From JBALVT01 sp036960305 (GTDB lineage Bacteria > Pseudomonadota > Gammaproteobacteria > Pseudomonadales > Halieaceae): DNA of 64,000 nt. Position numbers and translations under genes: made by a program. The DNA is taken from the NCBI GenBank assembly GCA_036960305.1, contig JBALWA010000009.1:32246-96245 (forward strand), read 5' to 3'. Of the stretch, positions 44,471 through 53,926 are shown piece after piece. Numbering within the stretch: position 1 is the stretch's first letter; each line of letters opens with the position of its first letter. The notes beneath the pieces were generated by a model, which saw only the letters and a program-made list of their open reading frames with translations, ran no database searches and had not been told where the DNA came from.

Positions 44471-46072
44471 CTATGCAAGAACACCTCCACTAATGCTCTG
44501 AAGTGGCTGGAAGGCCACATATTGGTCACGGCTGGCCACACTACCCAGACCCTGCCCCGGAAAAAAATCTGCATTGGAAAACAGGTTCTGCTCACCGTGC
44601 AAGGCCATATAGTTCAGAATAATCGTTTCAACATTGAGGTTGACGTTGCTTGCTGCCGGCGTCGCTGAGGTCTCAACAGAGGCATCTGGGCGCATCCAGC
44701 CAATCTGTTGCCGGCTACCCCCATCCATTAGCTGAGGCGCACCCGCTGGGTCATAGACGAGGAAAAACGATGCGCCCGTGGACGAGTTATCCCCGCTCCA
44801 GACGCCCTTTTCTACGCCGTTTACCATTTCGATACCCCCATCACTGGACACCGAACCGTCGCTGAATACGTAGATCATGACTGGCGTGGACGAGCGCCGT
44901 GCGTAGTCGAGGCAAGCGCCTATACACTGGCCGGCACGAAAATCCCTGGCTTCTCCCGTTCTTCGATCACCCGTGTGGTAATCGAAACCGCCCATCTCCA
45001 CCGTGCCCGCACCTGCAATTCCGTCAATCACCAACTTCATGACTGAAGCTGTTTTACTGAACTCCCTGTCGCCTTCGAACTCATCCTGAGAGAATATTCC
45101 GCTCGGCCCAACAATGTCCGGGTCCGCGGAGGGGTCGAGGGCGTCTGGATCGGAGAACTTTTCCAGCGTGTCTGCGCTACGCAAATATTCGCAACTCAAG
45201 CGATCTTTTAAGCGTTTATCCTCACCGGCAGGATCGCTGACCAGCGTGTCGACAAGATCCAGTTTGAAATCGGTAATCCGCTTCATGGACTCAAGCACGG
45301 ATACAATATCCTCACTGTCATCCAGCAACAGATTGAGGTCGCCCACATCTACCAGACCGCTGGCATCCGACGGCCGATCGACCTTGGTAGGACGTATTTC
45401 GGGATCGATCAACAGCGCCGGAGCCATCGAATTACCCCCAGAAACACTGTTTTCTGAACCTACCAGCTGGAGAATCTGCCCACGTAAGCCCGCGCGATAG
45501 ATACCGTACATCGGATTGTGGGGGTTATTCCCTGTATCGTTATCCGAACGTCCCGGTATCACGGCGCCATTCACGAAACCTCTCATGCCAGAGGTTTTGT
45601 CGAGAATGCCACGTAACATGGCGCTGTCAGAATGAAACAGTAAGCCAAGGGTGTCATCAGTGAAATCACCTGTGATTGTTACTACATTATTCGCAAAAGG
45701 CTGTATATCGGGCGGTAGTCCTAGTCGGCCATAGCCGGCCACTGTCAAGCCATCTCGTTGACCGCCGGGCCCGCCAACGATGACATTCGAACCGGCAATG
45801 TTTGCTCCTCCCGCCAGGTCAAAACAGAGAAAGGGAATCTTTCGACCGGCCACCGAGCCCAGTTCACAACTGGTATACGGTGTATACGCAGGGTCCAGAA
45901 GATCAGGCGAGATCGCATGGGCGCGAGATCCAAGTAAACTCGCCATAGAAGCACCCAACATCGTCGCGGCGCCGGACCGAAAGCCCTGGGAAATGAACTC
46001 CCGTCGGCTTATGGGTCTGCGATGATCCGGATGACGCAGGGCCTCATCCAGGCCAAAGTTTTTACGTCGCAT
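44471..46072 (-). CDS. Tat-exported DUF1501-like protein
   Basis: 533 residues; a twin-arginine leader RPISRREFISQGFRSGAATM near residue 18 and cleavage after AHA. The body has the layout of DUF1501/alkaline-phosphatase-like secreted proteins: FLCFDLAGGANIAGSNVIVG, the central MGGFDYHTGDRRTGEARDFRAGQ and PVMIYVFSDGSVSSDGG. Planctomycete and gammaproteobacterial homologues are paired with cytochrome-like genes. GGAGA precedes ATG; 24 bp after the LamG gene. Confidence 0.7.
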   Translation of the reverse strand: MRRKNFGLDEALRHPDHRRPISRREFISQGFRSGAATMLGASMASLLGSRAHAISPDLLDPAYTPYTSCELGSVAGRKIPFLCFDLAGGANIAGSNVIVGGPGGQRDGLTVAGYGRLGLPPDIQPFANNVVTITGDFTDDTLGLLFHSDSAMLRGILDKTSGMRGFVNGAVIPGRSDNDTGNNPHNPMYGIYRAGLRGQILQLVGSENSVSGGNSMAPALLIDPEIRPTKVDRPSDASGLVDVGDLNLLLDDSEDIVSVLESMKRITDFKLDLVDTLVSDPAGEDKRLKDRLSCEYLRSADTLEKFSDPDALDPSADPDIVGPSGIFSQDEFEGDREFSKTASVMKLVIDGIAGAGTVEMGGFDYHTGDRRTGEARDFRAGQCIGACLDYARRSSTPVMIYVFSDGSVSSDGGIEMVNGVEKGVWSGDNSSTGASFFLVYDPAGAPQLMDGGSRQQIGWMRPDASVETSATPAASNVNLNVETIILNYMALHGEQNLFSNADFFPGQGLGSVASRDQYVAFQPLQSISGGVLA

Positions 46073-46096
46073 TGTTATCTCCTTCTCCCACGTTCA

Positions 46097-48772
46097 TCAC
46101 TGCAACAAAACCGCCGCACTGCCCAGTACTGCAGTGCAAGACGCCTTAACAACATCAGCTGTACGCGAAGGGGGACAGGGCCTGTCATCCAGGCAATAGA
46201 TCAGCCCATCACGCTTGTTGTGCACAGCAGGATTGGGGTCACTGATGTAACGCCCATTAATGAATCGGTAGGGCTTCAAGTCACGATTGTCGGTGATCAG
46301 TAACGCCACTTCATCTATGATTCGATCGCGATCAATCAAAGCGATCAAACCTGTGTTTATTGCACGATTCACCAGCGGCGTAACAATATGTCCACGCCAG
46401 TTAATATCAGAATTTGCTACCGGCGTAGAAAAATCAAAAACAGGTGGCGCGGGAAATAGGCTCTCGCGCAGCTCGACGTCCTGCACCAGCGCGTCGCAAT
46501 AGGCTGCCGCCAGTTGTGTTGCCGCCATCTGGTGTGATGACATAAAGGCCTTGAAGTCTGCAACCCCGGGTAGTGCTCGCCGGACGATGGCATAGGTTTC
46601 TGCCACGGTTTTTCCTGTCACCGCGCTCACGCTGTTACTGGCAGTAGAAACGCCTGTCAATCTCGACAATGTGGCATTGACCTCATCAAAGGTGCGTACG
46701 GTGATATCAGAGGTGATTTCACCGTTCGCTAAAAAATGATAACTACCACGGACGCCATCATCCACATCGCCCGACTCACCGCCAAGCTGGTCAAAGGCAA
46801 GAAAAAACACATCCTGCTCGCCGCCATTTTCCAACGCAACCACAGTGCCAATATCGGCCAGTGACTGGACCTCATCGCCGATATTGCCTCCCTCTACATG
46901 AACTTCTACATTGCTGAAGGCCTGACCGACATCAATGATTTTTCCATTGATACCCAGGCGAATACCCCGCATGTCGAAATCCACTTCGCCTCCCGCGGGA
47001 TTGATGTTGGCAAAAAACGGTTTGTTGAAAAGATAGCTACCCCCATCAAACTGACTGACTTCGAATACCACATAGCAATAATTTGTTCTTATACCCTGTT
47101 CAACAATATGGCACTCGCCGGCTTGATCCAGAATCTCCGAGACGCTGAACATCAAGTAGTATTTCTGTCCTACGCCGATGTCGTAATTTTTTGTCACCTC
47201 CGAGGGGGACAGCGCCGTATTATGGATTGCGACCATACGCATCGTACCGGACCAGGGGTTACTCCCGGCCGTGCTATTACCCAGTACAAGGGCAAAGGCC
47301 TCACTCCAGTTGTTCAGGAGGCCGCCGCCACTGGGGTCCGTGTCCTCGCTGAAAACACCATTGACATAAATCATCCGTCCAACAACGGGACTGTAAGTCA
47401 CCACAACATGTTGCAAACTGGCCTGAGCCAATTCTGCATCGTCATTGGTCGCAAGCGACGGCGCACCATTGTTATTTTCAGTCACGGAACTTCGATTAAA
47501 AGCTTCATAGTTGTAGAGGCTTTGGCTGAGTAACAGGTTTCTGCTCTCAGGCCCACCGGCATAACCGGCGATCCAGGCTTCTTCCTGTGAGACATTCGCA
47601 GGCGCAACCCAGGCTTCAATACTGTATTCACCGGTAGCCGTAATCTTATTGAAGAGTTTACGGCTGCTGGTTGCCCCGCCCTGTGCTTTGCCATCAACAA
47701 AGCGTACACCCCAGCCGGCTTGCCAGGTGTACTGCCCGGAAAGCGATAAAGGAATTTCCGGCGCAACGCCACTGGTGTCGGCCGTGGTATTGCCCTGCCC
47801 TTCTCGAAACTCCCACTTGGCGACCAAACTGGATTCAAAGCGACCGCCACTGGTGGCTATAATACCGTCGCGCTCCAGCACCGCGGCCGTACTGATCAAC
47901 AGGGACTCATCTATCTCGGTAAGCGGGATCGCCGCTGCCAAGCGGCTAATTGCCTCACGAATTGTATTCGCGTCGTCACTGCAATCACTCCAGCAGTTAT
48001 GAAATTCCGGGTTCAGCCGCAGAACCAATCGTGAATTTCCCGGCGATTCCAAATCGACTTTCCCCAACAGGGCGATGAAAGCCGTACCGAGATTATCACT
48101 GGCGAAATAGGGAACCTGTGGTACCGGTGCTGACTCCGAGTGACAGTCAGCACAGTAGGTATTGAGTAGGCCCAGTAATTCACCAGAGCTGCCCAAATCG
48201 ATACCCAAAGCCCCCGCTTCACCGAGGGTCGACGGCAGAACCCTGGCACCCGAGGGACTAACCGCTTCTCTGGGCGACAATTGCACGGCCGCTGTACTTT
48301 CTCCGCCGCTGCTGGCCCAGCGCTCGATATAGGACGTGACTGTGGTCGCACAGGTAGCCAACTGATTCTGGCCCAACCAGCAGTTGTGGCCATTGGCAAC
48401 ACGCTGCACCAGGCGTGAGGAGGCAGGGTCGGTAAGGTTTACCAGAGTGAGCGTATTTTGCCATGCCTCATTGACATTGGACTGGTCGACAAAGGACGTG
48501 GTACCCGGTTTGCCCGGGGTATGACACTCTCCGCACCGGTTATTGGCTGCCAGTGCATCGTACAAAGACACTTTAAAATTCTGAATTTCCTCACTGGCGG
48601 GCGCTGGGCCGTTATAGACAAATTCACCGCTGCCCGCCGCCGAAGCAACGGCCACGGGACGTTCGCTACCACCGCCACCACTACCGCCGCTACAGGCTTG
48701 AAGTAACAGCAAGACTACGAGAAAACTGAGCCGTACTGGCCATAGGGCGGGTACTGTTTTATCGATCGACAT
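46097..48772 (-). CDS. LamG lipoprotein with duplicated CxxCH module
   Basis: ATG at 48772 (AGGGG six bases upstream); 891 residues. Lipobox LLQAC near residue 27, then Gly/Ser linker. Two modules of ~130 residues share the order CxxCH ... SRLVxR ... HNCW: first RCGECH near residue 80 and HNCW near 129, second YCADCH near 207 and HNCW near 258. A LamG/concanavalin-like domain follows (~315-530; VAIHNTALSPSEVTKNYDIG), then a C-terminal beta-rich part with Cys pairs. Predicted surface c-type cytochrome or metalloprotein with a sugar-binding-type domain; heme number is not proven. Confidence 0.75.
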   Translation of the reverse strand: MSIDKTVPALWPVRLSFLVVLLLLQACSGGSGGGGSERPVAVASAAGSGEFVYNGPAPASEEIQNFKVSLYDALAANNRCGECHTPGKPGTTSFVDQSNVNEAWQNTLTLVNLTDPASSRLVQRVANGHNCWLGQNQLATCATTVTSYIERWASSGGESTAAVQLSPREAVSPSGARVLPSTLGEAGALGIDLGSSGELLGLLNTYCADCHSESAPVPQVPYFASDNLGTAFIALLGKVDLESPGNSRLVLRLNPEFHNCWSDCSDDANTIREAISRLAAAIPLTEIDESLLISTAAVLERDGIIATSGGRFESSLVAKWEFREGQGNTTADTSGVAPEIPLSLSGQYTWQAGWGVRFVDGKAQGGATSSRKLFNKITATGEYSIEAWVAPANVSQEEAWIAGYAGGPESRNLLLSQSLYNYEAFNRSSVTENNNGAPSLATNDDAELAQASLQHVVVTYSPVVGRMIYVNGVFSEDTDPSGGGLLNNWSEAFALVLGNSTAGSNPWSGTMRMVAIHNTALSPSEVTKNYDIGVGQKYYLMFSVSEILDQAGECHIVEQGIRTNYCYVVFEVSQFDGGSYLFNKPFFANINPAGGEVDFDMRGIRLGINGKIIDVGQAFSNVEVHVEGGNIGDEVQSLADIGTVVALENGGEQDVFFLAFDQLGGESGDVDDGVRGSYHFLANGEITSDITVRTFDEVNATLSRLTGVSTASNSVSAVTGKTVAETYAIVRRALPGVADFKAFMSSHQMAATQLAAAYCDALVQDVELRESLFPAPPVFDFSTPVANSDINWRGHIVTPLVNRAINTGLIALIDRDRIIDEVALLITDNRDLKPYRFINGRYISDPNPAVHNKRDGLIYCLDDRPCPPSRTADVVKASCTAVLGSAAVLLQ

Positions 48773-48781
48773 CGTCATCCC

Positions 48782-50056
48782 CTACAAGTGGCCAGCACAG
48801 TAGGCGGCCACTTCGGCAAAGACCTGCTTCACGTTATGACTTGACTTAAACAACGCAGCGACGTTTTCAACCGCTGATGTATCGCCCGAGTTGGGAACGG
48901 GGTCCCGAAGACAAACTGAGCGAAATGTTTTTTGCACCTGACAGTAAGCAAACGCGTCCGAATTAGCCAACTCCCTGCCCAGGGACGCAGCACCATCGCC
49001 TTCGGAGTAGGCTGGGTTTACGGCCATATCAAGGGCACCTGAACTGGCAGCAGCGCCATGCCAACCTATACGTGCACTGTTTTCTCCCAGCCGCCAGTAG
49101 TTGGTCCAATGATCATTTGGGGTGACGTATCCGGAGGGGAACGTTGTGTCGTTGATAAGGTACTTTTGCTGAACCTCACCTTCGGTAAAGACAATCTGTC
49201 CCAGGTCTTTACGTTCTTCCAGCGCCAATTCAGGGAAGTCGTCAGCGCCGGGATAAACAAAATCGTAGTAGGCAAACGCTTGAGCCATAGGATCCATGCC
49301 ACTGTGACAACTGACGCACTGATTGAGGAACAGGCTGCTGTCACCCCCGGGGCTGCGGGAGATATCCTGCCGAATACGATCGGCAGGCCTGCTGGCATCC
49401 TTCAGTTGCTCAAGGTCCATACACAAATGATTGAGCACGGTGAAGCGAAACATGGCGCGGTTAGTCCCATCGACAAAAAAGGCTCTCGCTGCAGCCCGGG
49501 TCGTCATCACGCCGGCAACGGCAGAAGATGGCAAACGGGTCACGCTGCTTTGCCGCTCTCCCACCAGAACTTCGGCGTCTCCCAGATTCCTGCCAGACGC
49601 TTCAAGGAACTCGTAGTGCGCATTGTCCGTATCGGAATACTCCGGAATCCCCGGTACATTGCCTCGGTAGAGAATATCCCCGGCAAGAATTTCACGAAAA
49701 TCCAGTTCATCGCGCACCGCACCGATTATCGTCGCACTGTAGTCGTTCAGGGGTGCGAAGACGTCTCTGGCTTCGTTCGTCCAGGGCGTAGCCCAATTTT
49801 TGAGGGTGACGGTATAGAAATCCCCCGTCGCTTGAACGCCGGGCGCACCGTCGATTGCATACAAGCCAGCGACAACAGCACCGCCTCCACCGGCAATGGC
49901 GTTCTCCATAGCATCGAGCATGGCGACAGACGGTGGCACACCGGTCAGGCGATCATGAATACGTTTGGCCTGATCTCTTGCGCCTGCAACGCAGGGCACA
50001 GAGGCCAGGGAACAGAGCAAAAAAATGCTCAAAATGTACTTGCCCAAAAACATCAA
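48782..50056 (-). CDS. Exported monoheme-type (CxxCH) protein, DUF1588-like
   Basis: 424 residues (or 423 from the second Met); signal peptide with cleavage after VAG, residue ~25. The single heme motif is QCVSCHSGMDPMAQAF with C247, C250, H251, the form seen in planctomycete-type DUF1588/DUF1592 proteins (CxxCHxxxDP). Conserved aromatic blocks follow (WTNYWRLGENSARIGWHG). First gene of the leftward eleven-gene operon, so it starts at the shared control region. Confidence 0.7.
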   Translation of the reverse strand: MMFLGKYILSIFLLCSLASVPCVAGARDQAKRIHDRLTGVPPSVAMLDAMENAIAGGGGAVVAGLYAIDGAPGVQATGDFYTVTLKNWATPWTNEARDVFAPLNDYSATIIGAVRDELDFREILAGDILYRGNVPGIPEYSDTDNAHYEFLEASGRNLGDAEVLVGERQSSVTRLPSSAVAGVMTTRAAARAFFVDGTNRAMFRFTVLNHLCMDLEQLKDASRPADRIRQDISRSPGGDSSLFLNQCVSCHSGMDPMAQAFAYYDFVYPGADDFPELALEERKDLGQIVFTEGEVQQKYLINDTTFPSGYVTPNDHWTNYWRLGENSARIGWHGAAASSGALDMAVNPAYSEGDGAASLGRELANSDAFAYCQVQKTFRSVCLRDPVPNSGDTSAVENVAALFKSSHNVKQVFAEVAAYCAGHL

Positions 50057-50335
50057 CCAGGCTCCTAAATTGACCGATCAAATTCGCTGATCAGCCAAAC
50101 CTCGTTAATGCGGGTAAGCGGGTCCCGCAGTGAAAAAATCCCCTCAAAATTACTCAGCGTCAGACTGCGGCAAGGGGCGTTTGTGTATCCAGAGTGTTTC
50201 TCGTTTTTGTATTGCAAACGGTACCACAATCAGGCAAGAATAAATGGGAAAGGGGAAAAAAATCGTAACTCATTGATTTATATATATTTATAAAATGCAT
50301 GTTACATTGAATATACGATAACCAAAGGTAATAAC
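50057..50335. promoter_or_regulatory. AT-rich divergent promoter region
   Basis: The 279-bp gap between the start of the leftward CxxCH gene and the rightward HzsA-like gene. The right half (from ~50240) is strongly AT-rich, with TTTATATATATTTATAAAAT near 50278, unlike the GC-rich surroundings. It must hold the promoters for both operons; I cannot assign -35/-10 boxes with confidence. No clear palindromic operator. Confidence 0.55.
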
Positions 50336-53146
50336 TTGAAAATCGGTTACAAAAAGGAAAATTCGGCAATTATTTTTCGCCTATTTGGAAAAATAATTTG
50401 GCTAGTTTTTATCTCCGCCTGTACCGGAGGAGGTGGTGGTGGAACCACCCTGACAACCGATGAACAGGGTGCAGACCCGATCGTTCTGGAAGTGCCGGTT
50501 GCCTACATAAAAAGACCCCTGCCGGAGACCCCAAATGACCTGCGAGACCCGCTGGATTTTCACCCCGGTGCTGAGCTTTTTGTACGTAGCCGGTCGGCGG
50601 CCAGTGCCGAAGATATCGACATCAGTAAGAAGATAGCAGCCGCCGTGGCAGAAGAAGAAGGCATTGCCAGCGACCAGCTCCTCATGGACATCAAAGACAT
50701 AGAGAGTTCCTACGATGGTAACACCCTGATCTTTGCAGCCAGAGTAGTAGAAGAGCCTCTGGCCGCAAACCTGGATGCGACCACATGGAATCTATGGACA
50801 CTGGATCTGGAAAGTATGCAGGTACAGTACCTGATCCCCTCACGGATCAAGCGCAACGAAGGTATCGAAACCGGAGGCGGACATGACATTGCTCCACACT
50901 ATCTTACTGACGACCGCATCGTGTTCAGTTCCACCCGGCAGGTAGCAAACCAGGCCAGGCAGCTCAATGAAAACAGAAGTCAGATTTTTTCTCCGCTTGA
51001 TGAAGATGGCGACCATCCCGCAGCCGTGCTGCACATCTATGATCCCCAGATGCGCGATGCAGAGTTTCAGCAGATCTCATTTAACCTGAGCCACGATCTG
51101 GATCCCACCGTCTTGTCCTCAGGCGAAATAGTCTTTAGTCGATGGAACAATTCGGGGACAGACCACATTAGTTTGTTTCGAATAACGCCCGCCGGGCTAT
51201 CTCTATCACCGCTCTATGGGTTCCACAGCCAGAATACGGGCAGCGAAAATAGTGCCATCGAATTCAGCCAACCCCGCGAACTGGATGACGGCCGACTTGC
51301 CGTCCTGGCAAGGTCCTATGCTCCAGAATCCTTTGGCGGCAACATTCTACTGATAGACGCAGACAACTATGCGGAGATAGATCAGGCTACTCGACAAAAC
51401 GAGGGTGGCAACGGACCAGGACAAGAACCCTTAACCACAACAGAGATCCGCACGGATGCGCTACTGTCCCGGGGTGGGCAGTTTGGCTCGGTATACCCCC
51501 TGCGAGACGGTAGCCGCCGACTGCTTGTTACCTGGAGCGACTGCAGGGTGATCGACTCCAGCATCGAAAATACTGACAGTAATGCAGCCGTATCCCCCGG
51601 AGATTATCAGCCTTGCAAACTACAGCAGGATAACAGCACAGCCGCCCCCCCCCTCTACGGCGCCTGGATATACGATCCCCGTGATGACACGCAACTCCCT
51701 GTCGTCATCGCCCAGGAGGGATTCCTGATAACAGAAATTGTCGCCGCCGAACCCAGAGCCTACCCTGATATCGCACCACAACCCCAGGCCTTTAACGGTG
51801 ACCTGGCCCTGCAAGGCAAAGGCCAGCTACTGATAGACAGCGTGTATGACCTGGATGGCGTAGATATCTCGCCCATGGGAATCGCCCGGCACGCACAGCC
51901 GGGGACGAGTGCATACCGACAGCGCCCTGCCCGTTTTCTAAGAGTTGTCCAGCCGGTCCCGATTCCCGATAGGGAGGTACTGGAGATTCCGCGCTTTGCC
52001 TTTGGCGTCTCAACCGCTTTCTCCTTCAGGGAGATTCTCGGCTATGTACCTGTCGAACCTGATGGTTCAGTCACCGTGAATGTGTCCGCCGACCGGCCGT
52101 TCACTTTCAGTGTGCTAAATGCAGCGGGCCGCAGAATCGGTCCTAGCCACAACTACTGGCTACAACTGGCACCCGGGGAGGTGTTGCACTGCACAGGCTG
52201 CCACGACGACAATAGCGGACTGCCCCACGGCAGACCCGAAGCCCAACCCACCTCAGCGAACCCCGGAGCCCGTGCGTTAAACAGCGGAGCCACAGGGTTC
52301 CCCGCAACCCTGCCCGATCTTTTTGCGACAGCACAGGGGCAGACCATGGCAGAAGTCTGGAATTTTCAACGCCCTGCTCGTAACGAGGTTGCATCGGAGA
52401 GAAAACTATCCCTGTCGCAATCCTATACCGACCAATGGAGCGCCGCAGATCTAACACCCGATGAAAGTATCCTGGATCGCGACTACGACCCACTGTGGAC
52501 CGACATAGGCATCGAACGCGCGATCATCGTCGACAATCTTGACCCTGACCAACCGGATCGCATCGTGATCAACTATATCGATCACATCCAACCCATCTGG
52601 GAGCGCAGCCGTCTTGCGGTAACCGATGCGGAAGGTAATGACATAGACCGCTGTACCGGCTGCCACAGCAGTCCTGACGGAATGACGGTCGCCTCAGGGC
52701 AGTTGGACCTTACGTCCACTCCCTCCTTAATTGAAGCAAATCACTACCAATCCTATAGAGAGTTATTGGCCGGCGACCTTGAGCAGTGGATCAACAACGC
52801 GGGCACTGTTGTCGATCGCCAGCGTATCTGCACAACGGTGAACGCCGAAGGCGACACGCTGACATCAACCTCCGCCCTGCCATTAGCCTCGAGGATGCGC
52901 GCCGGCGCTGCCAACGCAAGCCAAGGATTTTTCAGCTGCTTCGGGGGCGGTATGTGCGGAACAGAACCCAGTCCCCCGCTCCCCGATAATTGCATCGAAG
53001 ACGGCGGTACGCCGGTACCGGCAACAAGCAATACCATTAATCATGTGGGCATGTTGAGCCCAAGTGAATTACGCCTGCTCTCGGAGTGGCTGGACATAGG
53101 CGCACAGTATTACAACAACCCCTTTGACGCTCGACTGAGTGATTGA
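50336..53146 (+). CDS. HzsA-related lipoprotein with beta-propeller and two CxxCH motifs
   Basis: TTG start at 50336 with AAAGG eight bases upstream; no ATG fits the leader. 936 residues. Lipobox ISAC near residue 29, followed by six glycines. Residues ~100-480 form a TolB/PD40-like propeller (YLTDDRIVFSSTRQ; LSSGEIVFSRWN). Then GYVPVEPDGSVTVNVSADRP and LAPGEVLHCTGCHDDN match the middle domain of hydrazine synthase alpha, with C619-C622-H623; a second CTGCHSSPDG is C773-C776-H777. Likely an outer-membrane diheme-type protein. It is not evidence for hydrazine synthesis, since beta and gamma subunits are absent. Confidence 0.75.
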   Translation: MKIGYKKENSAIIFRLFGKIIWLVFISACTGGGGGGTTLTTDEQGADPIVLEVPVAYIKRPLPETPNDLRDPLDFHPGAELFVRSRSAASAEDIDISKKIAAAVAEEEGIASDQLLMDIKDIESSYDGNTLIFAARVVEEPLAANLDATTWNLWTLDLESMQVQYLIPSRIKRNEGIETGGGHDIAPHYLTDDRIVFSSTRQVANQARQLNENRSQIFSPLDEDGDHPAAVLHIYDPQMRDAEFQQISFNLSHDLDPTVLSSGEIVFSRWNNSGTDHISLFRITPAGLSLSPLYGFHSQNTGSENSAIEFSQPRELDDGRLAVLARSYAPESFGGNILLIDADNYAEIDQATRQNEGGNGPGQEPLTTTEIRTDALLSRGGQFGSVYPLRDGSRRLLVTWSDCRVIDSSIENTDSNAAVSPGDYQPCKLQQDNSTAAPPLYGAWIYDPRDDTQLPVVIAQEGFLITEIVAAEPRAYPDIAPQPQAFNGDLALQGKGQLLIDSVYDLDGVDISPMGIARHAQPGTSAYRQRPARFLRVVQPVPIPDREVLEIPRFAFGVSTAFSFREILGYVPVEPDGSVTVNVSADRPFTFSVLNAAGRRIGPSHNYWLQLAPGEVLHCTGCHDDNSGLPHGRPEAQPTSANPGARALNSGATGFPATLPDLFATAQGQTMAEVWNFQRPARNEVASERKLSLSQSYTDQWSAADLTPDESILDRDYDPLWTDIGIERAIIVDNLDPDQPDRIVINYIDHIQPIWERSRLAVTDAEGNDIDRCTGCHSSPDGMTVASGQLDLTSTPSLIEANHYQSYRELLAGDLEQWINNAGTVVDRQRICTTVNAEGDTLTSTSALPLASRMRAGAANASQGFFSCFGGGMCGTEPSPPLPDNCIEDGGTPVPATSNTINHVGMLSPSELRLLSEWLDIGAQYYNNPFDARLSD

Positions 53147-53155
53147 GGGGCTGCT

Positions 53156-53926
53156 ATGCATAAGATAACAAACAGGAAAACCGCAAAACACTATTTCTGC
53201 CTGTTCGCTCTCATTGCCGGCCTTTTTCATTCCTTGCAGGGACACACAGAAGCCAAATTTTCTACCTCGACCGTCGCCGAAGCCTATATAGAGTTACGCA
53301 CCCAACCCGGGCGTGGCTATCCGATATTCTACGTTGCCGAACGTGGCGAAATGCTGTTGCTGCTAAAACAGCGCACGGACTGGATCAAGGTCGAAAATTC
53401 CAGAGGCATACGGGGCTGGGCTCACATCGACGACATCGGCCGCACTCTGGATACCCAGGGTGCCCCCCTAAATATCAAAAGCCCGGACCTTGAGAGCTTC
53501 ACTCGTCGGAACTGGGAGTTCGGCCTGATGATGGGCGACTATGACAACACGGACGCCATCACCGGCTATGCCGGGTGGCACTTTACCCGCAACCTGTCTG
53601 TGGAGCTGGCACTGACCGAGAATTTTGGCGATTTTTCCGATGGCCGTATGTTCACAGCCGACCTCGTCCACCAGATGTTTCCCCAGCTGCGCTACTCGCC
53701 GTTTCTGACAATAGGGGCAGGACTACGCGAAACCAGCCCGCGTTCATCACTGGTAGACACCGAGGACCGCTCCGACAACACAGCCAGTGCCGGGGCCGGC
53801 ATACGAATTCACTTGAGCAGACGTCTTTTTCTTCGTCTGCAGTACAAACACTACGTGGTCATGACCGACCGGGATGATGATGAAGGGGTAGACGAATGGA
53901 AAATTGGAATCAGCGCATTTTATTAG
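53156..53926 (+). CDS. Outer-membrane beta-barrel with N-terminal SH3 domain
   Basis: 256 residues; signal peptide to ~30 (GHTEA). Residues ~35-95 are a bacterial SH3 (VAEAYIELRTQPGRGYPIFYV, WIKVENSRGIRGWAHID). The rest is an eight-strand-like barrel (FGLMMGDYDNTDAITGYAGW; LFLRLQYKHYVVMTDRDD) ending in Tyr. This fits the tandem OMP_myx_plus family I recall from myxobacteria and some gammaproteobacteria. The SH3 may bind cell wall. GAGGGG precedes ATG, nine bases after the HzsA-like stop. Confidence 0.75.
   Translation: MHKITNRKTAKHYFCLFALIAGLFHSLQGHTEAKFSTSTVAEAYIELRTQPGRGYPIFYVAERGEMLLLLKQRTDWIKVENSRGIRGWAHIDDIGRTLDTQGAPLNIKSPDLESFTRRNWEFGLMMGDYDNTDAITGYAGWHFTRNLSVELALTENFGDFSDGRMFTADLVHQMFPQLRYSPFLTIGAGLRETSPRSSLVDTEDRSDNTASAGAGIRIHLSRRLFLRLQYKHYVVMTDRDDDEGVDEWKIGISAFY

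Noticed and set aside
49058..50068. Long open frame on the plus strand opposite the CxxCH gene
   Set aside because: The minus-strand gene has a signal peptide, a CxxCHxxxDP motif and operon context; the plus frame has no such features.
52270..52320. NSGAT in the HzsA-like protein as an ApbE flavinylation site
   Set aside because: The expected Asp three residues earlier is Ala, and the segment follows the CxxCH site rather than an FMN-binding domain.
50336..53146. Hydrazine synthase function
   Set aside because: Only an alpha-like protein is present, without beta and gamma subunits or other anammox genes.
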